Counted from the stretch's first letter, positions 26,951-35,598 are shown. The stretch is 64,000 bases of DNA from Acidobacteriota bacterium (GCA_020439745.1 JAGQSC010000017.1:186001-250000); one strand, 5' to 3'. Translations and numbers: made by a program. Notes: generated from the letters alone by a model not told the origin.

Positions 26951-28021
26951 GTGTCTAGCGCTGTTTTGGAGCGTGCAGTGAGCTCGCAAGTTGCCTTTTT
27001 GAGATCATTTGTACGCGATTACCTCAATCGATACAAGTTGCTGCCACTTGCTTTTGCATTTGACAAATATCGTTTTGAATTGGCTGGTCGAGCACTTAAT
27101 AACAACCGATTCCGCTTCGAAGGCCATGAGTATGACGTCACGCCTTGGTTAAGTGATTTGGGTGTGGACTCGAGCGTGCGAATCGGTGGCGACTTTGTGA
27201 TTGGCCATGATTATGCCCTGTTAAGTGATTGTGGTGATCGGGTGAAGCAAGACGTGGGTATCTCCATTTTCGATACGGCCAACCATGGCTATGACTCACT
27301 CTTTCTGTCCAGTCATATTCGCAGTTATCTGCTGAATATGATTGACCATCATTTGAGGCGATCGCGGGATATTGAAAGTTCGTTGTTTGAAGAGTTAAAC
27401 GACATGATGCGCGGTCCCATCACTCAAGAACTGTTGATGAACACGGTTCCTTTGCGGCAAAGGTCACGAGGAGCCGCCGGGATACATGGTCAACTGCATT
27501 CAGATACAGGAGACTTCAACTTCTTCTGCGCTGGGCTTCCCCTGTTCTATTATCAGGCCGACGAAAATCAGTTCTATTACTTGGAACCGGATAAAGGCCC
27601 TCCGCTGGGTTATTTTGCCAATCGCGAGCCCCTGCGTAAGCGATATGTGCCCCATAACGTTCGCCTAGGTGAAGGTGATTGGTTAGTGCTTGCAACCGAC
27701 GGATGTTTCGAATCGGAGGTACCTGACGAGTGTTTGTCGCCGGTTGCCATGCCTCGCAAGCCCATCAAACATTTTTCCTTCCAGGCCAATACATCTCTTG
27801 ACGTGATGGCCAGTTTCAATGAGGTCCATCGCAGCCTCAACCACGATTTGCCTAACCACTCTGATCCGGCAATCATGTCCTTTTGTGGTATTTTGGAACC
27901 TTACCTTCGTCAGGGCGCTTCTGCGCGTCGCACGATTGACGATGTGATGGTCCGCATTGATGGCGACGAGTTTTTTCCGCGAGACGATCGATCATTGGTC
28001 CTGGTTCGCCACCACGCTTAA
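26951..28021 (+). CDS. SpoIIE/PPM-type protein phosphatase
   Basis: A 356-aa protein with a SpoIIE-like phosphatase fold: GGDF (79-82), FD108TANHG with the metal-binding Asp, FFCAGLPLFYYQ (the 'nAGhpp' strand), GDWLVLATD250GCFES and the closing RDDRSLVLVR. It lacks N-terminal PAS, GAF or membrane regions; the first 75 residues match nothing I know. Family members dephosphorylate anti-sigma antagonists, but none is encoded nearby. GTG at 26951 follows AGGAGAAGG. It overlaps convergent fbp by four bases. Confidence 0.82.
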   Translation: MSSAVLERAVSSQVAFLRSFVRDYLNRYKLLPLAFAFDKYRFELAGRALNNNRFRFEGHEYDVTPWLSDLGVDSSVRIGGDFVIGHDYALLSDCGDRVKQDVGISIFDTANHGYDSLFLSSHIRSYLLNMIDHHLRRSRDIESSLFEELNDMMRGPITQELLMNTVPLRQRSRGAAGIHGQLHSDTGDFNFFCAGLPLFYYQADENQFYYLEPDKGPPLGYFANREPLRKRYVPHNVRLGEGDWLVLATDGCFESEVPDECLSPVAMPRKPIKHFSFQANTSLDVMASFNEVHRSLNHDLPNHSDPAIMSFCGILEPYLRQGASARRTIDDVMVRIDGDEFFPRDDRSLVLVRHHA

Positions 28022-29058
28022 CGACCTTTTTGCAGAAAATGGTGGACCTGCTCTACGTCCACTTTGCTGCCGATAAAGAGGGGGGCACGCTGATGAAGGC
28101 GTTCGGGCTTGATATCCAAGATTCGTTGGAATCCGTCCGTTGCCGTACCTCCTGCCTGTTCGATAATGAATGCCATTGGGTTGCATTCATACATTAACCG
28201 CAATTTTCCCTTAGGTGCACTGTGGGTGCCCGGATAGAAAAACACGCCGCCGTAGAGCAACGTGCGATGGATATCGGCGACCAACGTGCCAATGTACCGT
28301 AGGCTGTAAGGGCGACCGGTTGCGGGATCATCCTCAATCAAGTAGCGAATATAGTTTTTGAGACCTTCTTCCCAGAGATGGTAATAACCCTGATTGGTGC
28401 TGTAGTATTTGCCTTTGGCTGGTATTTGGATGTTGGGGTGGGACAATAAGAATTCCCCGATCCCAGGATCAAGGGTGAACCCATTGACACCGTGGCCTGT
28501 GGTGTAGACCAACATCGTGCTTGAACCGTAGAGGACATAACCGGCGGCTACTTGGTTGACACCGCGTTGCAAGGCCTCTTTTCGCAAGCCCTCCACCGAA
28601 TCGACCGCAGTTTGGCGGCGGTAAATGGAAAAAATGGTTCCAATAGAGACATTGACGTCGATGTTCGAAGAACCGTCCAAAGGATCGAATAAGACAATGT
28701 ACTCGCCACTGTCCTCGGCGCGAATGGGAATGATGTCTTCCTCTTCTTCGGATCCCAGAACACAGCATTGACCACCTAGTCTCAGAGATTTGATGATCTC
28801 TCGATGGGCAAAGACATCCAGCTTCTTAACCTCTTCACCGTGTACATTGGTTGCGTTGGTAATGCCCATAATATCTACCAATCCAGCTTTGTTAACCTCG
28901 CGGTTAATCACTTTGGCGGCTAATGAGATGTCGTACAGAATGCGCGATAACTCACCGGAGGCATAGCGAAACTCTATTTGGCGGTCGAGTATGAAATGAT
29001 CAAGCGTAACAATGGATCTTCCCAACACGGATACCCTCGTTTTTGGTGATGTCGCCAT
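28018..29058 (-). CDS. fbp: Class I fructose-1,6-bisphosphatase
   Basis: 346-aa gluconeogenic enzyme that hydrolyses fructose 1,6-bisphosphate to fructose 6-phosphate. The metal and substrate site DPLDGSSNIDVNVSIGTIFS is intact, as are EEEEDIIPI and GGAPKGKLRLMYECNP-type C-terminal elements (here SAPKGKLRLMYECNPMAFIIEQAGG). ATG at 29058 gives the usual family length; the frame is open for 24 more codons into the upstream TonB gene. It lies 40 bp after that gene and may be co-transcribed with it. Confidence 0.95.
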   Translation of the reverse strand: MATSPKTRVSVLGRSIVTLDHFILDRQIEFRYASGELSRILYDISLAAKVINREVNKAGLVDIMGITNATNVHGEEVKKLDVFAHREIIKSLRLGGQCCVLGSEEEEDIIPIRAEDSGEYIVLFDPLDGSSNIDVNVSIGTIFSIYRRQTAVDSVEGLRKEALQRGVNQVAAGYVLYGSSTMLVYTTGHGVNGFTLDPGIGEFLLSHPNIQIPAKGKYYSTNQGYYHLWEEGLKNYIRYLIEDDPATGRPYSLRYIGTLVADIHRTLLYGGVFFYPGTHSAPKGKLRLMYECNPMAFIIEQAGGTATDGFQRILDIKPERLHQRAPLFIGSKVDVEQVHHFLQKGR

Positions 29059-29098
29059 TCTATCAGCGGCTTCGGGGTCATTGAAATCCAGTTTTTGT

Positions 29099-31219
29099 TC
29101 AGAACCGAACTTCCAGGCTGATTTGACCATCTCGGCCGCGCACAGGCGACCTTTCTTTGATGAATGAAGTATGGATCAACGCCTCTTCGTCTGTGAGGTT
29201 TGTGCCCTTAAACGTAAGTTCAATTACCGTAGTACCCACAATAAATTGTTTTCCCAGCGCTAGGTTCAACATGTCGTAACCGACGGTGGGAGATTCCAAG
29301 GGTGCGGTTTTGTTTTGACTGTCTGTTGCGATCCACTCAATTTGACCCCACATCTGTGCGCCTTCATATCTCGCGCGTGAACCCCATCGGAAGGGCGGCA
29401 TGCGTGGTAGAGAATGACCGCTTCGGTCAAATTCAGCTCGAACCGCATCGGCAAACAACTCGATCTCCAGGTGGTGGGGGTCCCTGTGGATGGCACTCCA
29501 ATCCAAATGTAGTTCTCCGCCCCAAAAAGATGCGTCCTCTTGAGTAAAAACGTATTCGTCCAATCCTTCACGGCTCCTACCGGACCTCCGTTCGTAAATG
29601 TAGCCGGAGATTTCATTGCGAAATAGGGTCAGTTCGCCTTTGAGCCGGCCCATCTGCTCCTTCATTCCCAATTCCATTCCTAGTCCTGATTCTTTGTCCA
29701 GATCAGGATTACCAACCTCAAATGCGTCGGTGGCCAGATGAGGGCCGAATGCAAATCGTTCTTCGGCGGTTGGGGGACGTTCGGACTGGGAAAGGTTGGC
29801 ACGAAGCACCAGTGGTTGATCCTGATTCATCACCAATCCCGCCGACCAAGACCACGAAGTATCGTTCTTGTCCCGATCTGTGGTCTGTATGTGCTGCATC
29901 TCTATGCGAGACCCCAACTCTACGGACCATGATGGACGCGTGAGTTGCTCGACGATGAAGAGCCCTGTCTGCATGGTTTCGCTTTGGGGCACAAATGCCT
30001 CTTCACCGATGGCTTCAAAATCGCGGAATTGCCACTGCACACCTACTGATCCTTGCCAACTGTGGCGTGGCCGATGAAAAGCTTCAGTTCTGAATTCCAC
30101 ATATTGATTGTTGAAGGTGGTGCCGATTTCTCCTTCTTCAAGCTCGACATGTTGGTAGTCAGTGGCGGCGAGTTGCAGATCCAAATGATGGATGAACCCA
30201 TCTCGGCTCAACGAACTGCGCAAATCCAAACGGCTTTGGTCCTGGTCTATCCGGATATCTTCGTCTCCGGGCAGACCGTATTCGTAATTTAGGGAAGTCA
30301 ACGCCGCACCTATATGCCATTGATCTCGTATGAATGACATGCCTGCTGTCACTTTAGTTCGCTCAGTGGCCGAATTGGCGAGTCGATCTTGGTCCAAGTC
30401 TCCTGGTAGTCTGTAGTCTTCAGTCTGACGATAGTGCCCGTTTACGTGCCAGGCAATGCTTTTCACCGAGCCGCCGCTCTCGGCGCCTAAGCTGAAGTCA
30501 TCCAAGTTGGTGCTGGTGTTTAGTCTGGTAGAGACTTGGTCTTGCAGATATTGAGGGATGCGACTGTCGATCACATTGATGACACCACCAATGGCGCTGC
30601 TACCAAATCGCAGCGTGGCTGGACCGCGGAGGATTTCGATGCGTTCAGCAGCCTCAATATCGGTCGATAATGCGTGATCTGCGCTAACGCTTGATGCATC
30701 ACCTGATTCTGCACCGCTTTCCAAAACACGGACCCGCTTGCCTGATAGTCCTCGAATGATGGGCTGGCTGGAACCCGCGCCGTAAGGTGAAGCATTCACA
30801 CCGGGCTCTGACTTCAAGGTCTCAGCCAGCGTAGGCAGTTGCTTGAGATCCAAGTGATGCGTCGACAAGACCGTCACGGCTTGAGCTAACTCGTTGGTCT
30901 TTATTCCCGGCAAATTGGCCGTAACCGTGATCTCGTTGTGAATAGTGAAATCAAAGACAACCTCAAAGGTTGCTTCAGGTTGCTGCAAATCTGCGGCTAA
31001 GCTCGATCGACCGTAACGATCCGAGCTTACGATTATTTGGTACTGCCCATAAGGCAGATCCTTGAAGGTAAATTGGCCTTTTTCGTCGGAGAGCGTTTGA
31101 AGCTTTCCCGGTGTGAGTTGAACAACGGCATTGTGGATGGTCTGACCATCCTGGGTACGTACCAAACCCTTGATTGTGCCTTGGCCCAGAATGGCCATTA
31201 GCATCAAGAAACACGTCAT
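29099..31219 (-). CDS. TonB-dependent outer-membrane receptor (ZnuD-like)
   Basis: 706 aa. Signal peptide, then a carboxypeptidase-regulatory-like beta domain (TIKGLVRTQDGQTIHNAVVQ, residues about 15-90), then the plug (about 95-230) with IIRGLSGKRVRVLESG, DASSVSADHALS and ILRGPATLRFGSSAIGGVINVID, then a 22-strand-type barrel ending in the outer-membrane C-terminal pattern ISLEVRF. The DASS-DHA...GSSAIGGVINVID wording is typical of ZnuD-like zinc or haem receptors, so metal uptake is likely but not proven. ATG at 31219 has GGAGG five bases upstream. A small Cys/His protein and a dioxygenase-like protein precede it. Confidence 0.9.
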   Translation of the reverse strand: MTCFLMLMAILGQGTIKGLVRTQDGQTIHNAVVQLTPGKLQTLSDEKGQFTFKDLPYGQYQIIVSSDRYGRSSLAADLQQPEATFEVVFDFTIHNEITVTANLPGIKTNELAQAVTVLSTHHLDLKQLPTLAETLKSEPGVNASPYGAGSSQPIIRGLSGKRVRVLESGAESGDASSVSADHALSTDIEAAERIEILRGPATLRFGSSAIGGVINVIDSRIPQYLQDQVSTRLNTSTNLDDFSLGAESGGSVKSIAWHVNGHYRQTEDYRLPGDLDQDRLANSATERTKVTAGMSFIRDQWHIGAALTSLNYEYGLPGDEDIRIDQDQSRLDLRSSLSRDGFIHHLDLQLAATDYQHVELEEGEIGTTFNNQYVEFRTEAFHRPRHSWQGSVGVQWQFRDFEAIGEEAFVPQSETMQTGLFIVEQLTRPSWSVELGSRIEMQHIQTTDRDKNDTSWSWSAGLVMNQDQPLVLRANLSQSERPPTAEERFAFGPHLATDAFEVGNPDLDKESGLGMELGMKEQMGRLKGELTLFRNEISGYIYERRSGRSREGLDEYVFTQEDASFWGGELHLDWSAIHRDPHHLEIELFADAVRAEFDRSGHSLPRMPPFRWGSRARYEGAQMWGQIEWIATDSQNKTAPLESPTVGYDMLNLALGKQFIVGTTVIELTFKGTNLTDEEALIHTSFIKERSPVRGRDGQISLEVRF

Positions 31220-31264
31220 GACATCCTCCATGTCTTTGATTCAAAAAGATACGATGAGAAGAGG

Positions 31265-31570
31265 TCAGTTTGGCGGAGCGCGGCTCTTGGCAATAAGAGA
31301 CGATTTGACGGGCTTTTGGTGTTCAGGACTCGAAAAGGGAGCTGACGAGTATTCACGATCAAACTTGCGATGTGGATTTTGAAGCATCACCACCAGGTGA
31401 CAGAGGCAAAGGCCACAATCGTCAGCAGCCGACTGCAGGGTGGTGAGGCCATCCGGTTGTATCGCTAAGGCGCTGGATTCAGACGGCTTGTGGCTGACAT
31501 GCCAGGCGTGTCCAATTCGGTGAGCCAGTGGCACCCACACCAGGGCACATATGAAGATCGCCTGTTTCAT
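31265..31570 (-). CDS. Small Cys/His-containing secreted protein, function unknown
   Basis: 101 aa with a hydrophobic start (MKQAIFICALVWVPLAHRIG) and several potential metal ligands: HRIGHAWHVSH and CGLCLCHLV. Layout and position, just upstream of a TonB receptor, recall small DUF2946-type proteins found next to copper or zinc receptor genes. That is context-based inference. The start lies six bases after the dioxygenase-like gene with no Shine-Dalgarno site, suggesting coupled translation. Confidence 0.6.
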   Translation of the reverse strand: MKQAIFICALVWVPLAHRIGHAWHVSHKPSESSALAIQPDGLTTLQSAADDCGLCLCHLVVMLQNPHRKFDREYSSAPFSSPEHQKPVKSSLIAKSRAPPN

Positions 31571-31576
31571 GGTTGT

Positions 31577-32044
31577 TTATTGTAATCGAAAATCACGTCG
31601 ACCTGTCTGGATTCCGTCGGTGTTCGTTTCGATCACCAAGATGTCGGAGAAGAATCCTTTGGATTTGGCCTGTTTGGCTTGTTCCTTCGAAACACGAGGA
31701 TCATCGGCAAAGTGGATCGTGGCACCGGCCTTTGTATGGCCCGTTGCTTTCACTTCGAAATGGACATGGGCCGCCATGTTCTCTCCGGCATAGCCACCGG
31801 GGCGAATGGTTTTGAAATGGTACCACCCCGAGCTGTCAGTCACTGCCGTGGCCTTCAATCTGGGAACGCCAGACGCATCTTCACCATAATAACCTTTGGC
31901 GTCCGTATGCCAGGCAGTTACTTCGGCATCAGCAATAGGCTGACCATCGATATTCGTAACTTGGCCTTCCAGGATTAATGCGGTTCCGGGCTCGTTCTCT
32001 GGCGCTATGGATACCTGCGTCAAGAGTGCGAATAAGAAAACCAC
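31577..32044 (-). CDS. Secreted intradiol dioxygenase-like protein
   Basis: 155 aa with a signal-like N-terminus. The body follows the intradiol ring-cleavage dioxygenase fold: GQVTNIDGQPIADAEVTAWHTDAKGYYG, DSSGWYHFKTIRPGGY and AAHVHFEV, where family enzymes use two Tyr and two His to bind Fe(III). Candidate ligands Y (GYYG or GGY) and H-V-H are present. Secreted homologues are common and often of unknown substrate. First of a possible four-gene unit with the Cys/His protein, TonB receptor and fbp. Confidence 0.75.
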   Translation of the reverse strand: MVFLFALLTQVSIAPENEPGTALILEGQVTNIDGQPIADAEVTAWHTDAKGYYGEDASGVPRLKATAVTDSSGWYHFKTIRPGGYAGENMAAHVHFEVKATGHTKAGATIHFADDPRVSKEQAKQAKSKGFFSDILVIETNTDGIQTGRRDFRLQ

Positions 32045-32131
32045 AGGTTGCCTCCGTTTTGATGCAATTTACGGTGTCGGAGGCGAAGTGTTCAGAGGTT
32101 TATCGAAATTTTGCATCCAAAACACATAAGA

Positions 32132-32155
32132 AAGGCGGCTCGAATGAGCCGCCTT
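32132..32155 (-). terminator. Terminator of the proline-rich peptide gene
   Basis: AAGGCGGCTC (32132-32141) and GAGCCGCCTT (32146-32155) form a perfect 10-bp stem with a four-base loop. On the minus strand it begins six bases after the peptide stop codon and is followed by TCTTATGTGTTTT. It separates the peptide gene from the dioxygenase-like gene, so the peptide has its own transcript. Confidence 0.8.
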
Positions 32156-32161
32156 GATGAC

Positions 32162-32272
32162 TTAGGCCTTTGGCGCATCCCGTGGAGGTTTGGGATCGGG
32201 TGATTCACGGGGCGGCTTTGGTGCCGGTGCATCTCTTGGTGGTTTCTGGGTCATGTAGGTTGAGCTTCCCAT
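32162..32272 (-). CDS. 36-residue proline-rich repeat peptide
   Basis: ATG at 32272 follows a strong AAAGGAGAAG ribosome binding site and opens a 36-codon frame ending in TAA. After a nine-residue leader (MGSSTYMTQ) come three nine-residue repeats: KPPRDAPAP, KPPRESPDP and KPPRDAPKA. There is no signal peptide or hydrophobic segment, and no Cys; Ser and Thr cluster in the leader and one Ser lies in repeat 2. A perfect hairpin terminator follows the stop. The site, the strict repeat and the terminator argue that this is a real gene although it is very short. I do not recognise the family. It is divergent from the glycosyltransferase at 32545. Confidence 0.75.
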   Translation of the reverse strand: MGSSTYMTQKPPRDAPAPKPPRESPDPKPPRDAPKA

Positions 32273-32544
32273 GGTTTCTTCTCCTTTGATTGAGCTTTGT
32301 AATCTTTGACTCATGCAGGCGATGTCTTATTCTTGTTCGTGGCCGTGGATTTTTCAACTCGTTTTCTTTTTGCTACCGAATTTATTTTTTATCTAATTTG
32401 CCTTTATTGACTTTTGGATGTGGAAATGCGTACTTTTGGGTACTGTTTTGTGTCGTGAGGTATCCACCCCGATATGTTGCCTGGATGCGTGTTCTTTGCA
32501 ATTATTAATCTTGAAGTTCCGATACGGATGAATGCGGCTTTGTT

Positions 32545-33696
32545 GTGACAGGCGTATTTCCTGAAGAACTCTCACGAGGAATTGGTATCGATCATATTGA
32601 TTATCAATTGCTCGATGGTTTTACCTGGGAAGTCATGGCAGATGATGATCCGGTGGATCTTTATTCCTTCGTTTTGTCGCCTCCATACATGCTGCATGGC
32701 GGTCTGCAAAAAGGGGTATTGATGACCATGGGGCCGGATTACCTTGTGCGTCAGATACCAGAAATCAAGCAGTATTTCTATTTGTTGGCAACAAGTAGGT
32801 GGTGTTCTATTCCTTGGAGCCAGGATGCAGAGGTGTTGGGATGCCTTTACGAGAATCCGGCACGTGAAAGATGGTTTCGAGACAAATACAGCGCCAGGGA
32901 CTGGCAGTTATTCGCGCCGATCCAGGAGGCGGATTGGACAAATGATACATTTTTTTGTCCTGATTCGGTCGAGAAAACCTATGACGTGGTTTGTCTATCT
33001 CGGCTCGCTTCATTTAAGAACCTGGACATTTTTGCTGCAGCCTTGCAGCACTATTGGCGACAATATGGTCAGATTAGGGTTCTCTTTCTGCCTGGTTTCG
33101 ACGGTCCCAACGCAATGGACCAAGACGAGTATGCACTGTGGCGTTTAGTCGTTGAGAGTCTGCCATCAGGTTATGTGGATACAAGGTGGTATACCGACGC
33201 TGAAGGTGTGAGGCGGGCACTCAATCAATCCAAATCCTATGTGTTGACCTCCCTTGTTGAAGGCAAGAATCGCGGACTACATGAAGCAATGTGTTGTGAT
33301 CTGCCCGTTGTGGTGTTTCGCGACTTCAATAAAGCAGCACGTGGAGGCGCATCGGCGTTTCCGGATGGAGCAGGGTTAGTCGCTCAGTTTGATCCTAGCG
33401 ATTTGGCGTCCACTTTGAAGTCCGTAGGATCTCGAACCTTTTCACCTCGACGCAGTTATCTCAATGGCTTTTCAGGGAGACGGTGGAGTGTGGCTCGTGT
33501 TTTTCAGGCGCTCGGGCAGGCCTCACTGGTAGCGGGAGACTTCCGTACATCCCCGCTCGCTCATTGCATAAGAGATCATTACCAACTGGAGCTTGAAGAC
33601 ATCATTTATGATCGAACCGACTTACCAACCTATTGGGTAGGCTTGGCTCACCACCGTGAAGGGTTATCAATCTACAAAGACCGCTGTTTTGTGTAG
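32545..33696 (+). CDS. Glycosyltransferase family 4-like protein
   Basis: 383 aa with a GT-B-type C-terminal half: YDVVCLSRLASFKNLDIFAAAL (donor-domain start, near residue 146) and SLVEGKNRGLHEAMCCDLPVVVF, the E-x7-E region that binds nucleotide sugar in GT4 enzymes. The N-terminal acceptor domain is short and unusual. The frame opens only at 32515; GTG at 32545 is the first usable start and lacks a clear ribosome binding site. It overlaps the convergent sulfotransferase-like gene by 25 bp. The acceptor is unknown. Confidence 0.8.
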   Translation: MTGVFPEELSRGIGIDHIDYQLLDGFTWEVMADDDPVDLYSFVLSPPYMLHGGLQKGVLMTMGPDYLVRQIPEIKQYFYLLATSRWCSIPWSQDAEVLGCLYENPARERWFRDKYSARDWQLFAPIQEADWTNDTFFCPDSVEKTYDVVCLSRLASFKNLDIFAAALQHYWRQYGQIRVLFLPGFDGPNAMDQDEYALWRLVVESLPSGYVDTRWYTDAEGVRRALNQSKSYVLTSLVEGKNRGLHEAMCCDLPVVVFRDFNKAARGGASAFPDGAGLVAQFDPSDLASTLKSVGSRTFSPRRSYLNGFSGRRWSVARVFQALGQASLVAGDFRTSPLAHCIRDHYQLELEDIIYDRTDLPTYWVGLAHHREGLSIYKDRCFV

Positions 33697-34754
33697 CCGA
33701 ACGATTCGGCCAGATGCCAGTCAAAATGGCAATTCATGAAATCCAGCGAAGCGCGACTTAATGCGGGTATCTGCCGCGGGTCCAATGTGGCCTGCTTAAA
33801 TTCAGATGACGTGATCGTTCCTGTTTCGTCGATTCTGCTGGTGTAAATCTTGGGTTGCGCGGCCATGGTGCATTGGGTGCGTTCTTTCAGCGCGGTGAGA
33901 ACATCAAGTGGATGTACCGCGAAATGCTCCAATTTCACAAAGAAGGCGTGTTCCAATTGTCGGTATGCCTGGTATTTGATATTCCACATATCGACGGGAT
34001 GGGCATACCGGTTGTTAAACCCGTCGTCGGCACTGTCACCAATTTCTGATTTCAAGAATTCCTCAAAGCTGCGGTCTGCGCGGAAATGGAAGGGGTTCTT
34101 GTACATAGACCACGCCCAAGTGTAGGGATGCCTGACGGTCACCAAGAATTGAACGGGACAAAATACGGATGCTGCAATTTCAGCGGGATTTGGCGCCAAA
34201 CGGTGTTTCCATCCAAGAAAAGCGTAGCTTGCGACTTGTACGTCCAGGTTGGCGGCAATGGATTTAGATAAAGCGTTTGTGCCCGTCCTGCGTTCACCGA
34301 AAATTTTTACGACCATCTGGTTGTTGGGGTGGCTCCATGCCACGTGATTAAGTAGGTGCCAGGGAGGATCGGCTTCCAAGAAAGGAGGGCCGGGACAGAA
34401 CGAGATTATGGGAATGCGTGCCTTTTGGCAGTGAACAGCAAGATCGAAAGGGTGGTTGAATACTGGAAGTTGATGGACCAGATCTGTGTGCAACTGAAAG
34501 GCATTCCCGAAGAGATGGACAGGTGTACCTCCTGCTGAACATGAGATCATGATTAGATCAGCCGTGTTTCTAACGGGCACCTGATAGAGATCCGCTCCAC
34601 CTGTACAGGCTATGAATTGGTTTCTTGGGGCATTGTGCTCATTTGGGATCCCTTGGAGATGAGCTCCGTTTCGAAACGCTGTCACGAGTCTATCGTTGCA
34701 GTGAACTTTGAATCCGTAGGGTCGAAAGCAGCGTTCAAACTCTTCTAAAATCAT
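33672..34754 (-). CDS. Sulfotransferase-like protein with unknown N-terminal domain
   Basis: 360 aa. The C-terminal 210 residues have sulfotransferase features: a P-loop-like K150-IFGERRTGTNALSKS (5'-phosphosulfate loop) and FLVTVR208HPYTWAWSMYKNP (3'-phosphate-binding Arg/Ser region). Residues 1-145 (IACTGGADLYQVPV, FDLAVHCQKARIPIISF) have an alpha/beta look that I cannot assign. PAPS-dependent sulfation is therefore likely, but the acceptor is open: glycan or peptide. Position between a glycosyltransferase and a DUF6065 gene suggests a shared pathway. Confidence 0.75.
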   Translation of the reverse strand: MILEEFERCFRPYGFKVHCNDRLVTAFRNGAHLQGIPNEHNAPRNQFIACTGGADLYQVPVRNTADLIMISCSAGGTPVHLFGNAFQLHTDLVHQLPVFNHPFDLAVHCQKARIPIISFCPGPPFLEADPPWHLLNHVAWSHPNNQMVVKIFGERRTGTNALSKSIAANLDVQVASYAFLGWKHRLAPNPAEIAASVFCPVQFLVTVRHPYTWAWSMYKNPFHFRADRSFEEFLKSEIGDSADDGFNNRYAHPVDMWNIKYQAYRQLEHAFFVKLEHFAVHPLDVLTALKERTQCTMAAQPKIYTSRIDETGTITSSEFKQATLDPRQIPALSRASLDFMNCHFDWHLAESFGYTKQRSL

Positions 34755-34811
34755 AGTGTCAATCTTAGACTACATGTCAGAGACACAGATATTGATTGCA
34801 GGGGGGCGGAA

Positions 34812-35525
34812 GTGAAATTAGTGGCCTATAAAACTCGGGGGAGCTGTACCATACGTGTTGCTCCGCTTACACGTCGTTGGCTTGACGACCAACCTCAGCG
34901 CTTTGGTTATCGTTGCCTGCCACTGACTATTGGCAACCAATACGGATGGGAGATTTTGTCGTCATGTAGCTTTGAAGTGATTTGGTCTTCGACGAGCAAC
35001 TCCATGGAAATAAAGGATATGGGTGATGGTGATTTACCCGTTGATACCCATTTTGGCCCAGGTATGCTGACTTTTTACCCCGGATACGTGTTTCGGACGG
35101 AGCCGGGATACAATCTCTACATCACGGGTCCTTCAAACCTGCCCAAAGATGGCATTTATCCATTGACTGCGGTGATGGAAACAGACTGGGCATCCACCAG
35201 TTTCTCTATGACTTGGATGGTCACAAGAAAGGACTGTGCCATTCGTTTTGACAAAGGTGAACCGTTCTGCCGCTTCTTTCCACTTCAACGGTCGTTGATT
35301 GAATCTGTGGAACCAGAACTCACGACACTGGACCGAGACCCACACACGAAAGAGAGATTTGAACAGTGGCGTGAAAATCGAAGAAGCGTACTTTCTTCTG
35401 AACATGACGTGTCGTGGGATAAGACGTATATGAAGGGCATCCATGCCGACGGACGTCCCGGAGCCCCTGATCATCAGTCCAAATTGAACTTGAAGAGTTT
35501 TCAAGTGGTCGATGAGTTGCCGTAG
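34812..35525 (+). CDS. DUF6065 family protein
   Basis: 237-aa cytoplasmic protein matching what I recall of DUF6065: RRWLDDQPQRFGYRCLPLTIGNQYGWEIL, the central THFGPGMLTFYPGYVFRTEPGYNLYITGPSN, ETDWASTSFSMTWMVTR and FDKGEPFCRFFPLQ. No catalytic role is established for the family. GTG at 34812 follows GGGGGGCGGA. The start is only 57 bp from the divergent sulfotransferase-like gene, so shared regulation is plausible. Confidence 0.8.
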   Translation: MKLVAYKTRGSCTIRVAPLTRRWLDDQPQRFGYRCLPLTIGNQYGWEILSSCSFEVIWSSTSNSMEIKDMGDGDLPVDTHFGPGMLTFYPGYVFRTEPGYNLYITGPSNLPKDGIYPLTAVMETDWASTSFSMTWMVTRKDCAIRFDKGEPFCRFFPLQRSLIESVEPELTTLDRDPHTKERFEQWRENRRSVLSSEHDVSWDKTYMKGIHADGRPGAPDHQSKLNLKSFQVVDELP

Positions 35526-35598
35526 TCAAAGGTTGGGTGATGGGACAGAAGAAACATTCCCAGCTTGCGCTTGCAATAAAAGACGATATGATCCGTTC

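Noticed and set aside
32290-32508. A 72-codon plus-strand frame in the gap between peptide and glycosyltransferase genes
   Set aside because: Biased, Phe/Cys-rich translation, no ribosome binding site, and it would run through the probable promoters. The region is better read as a divergent control region.
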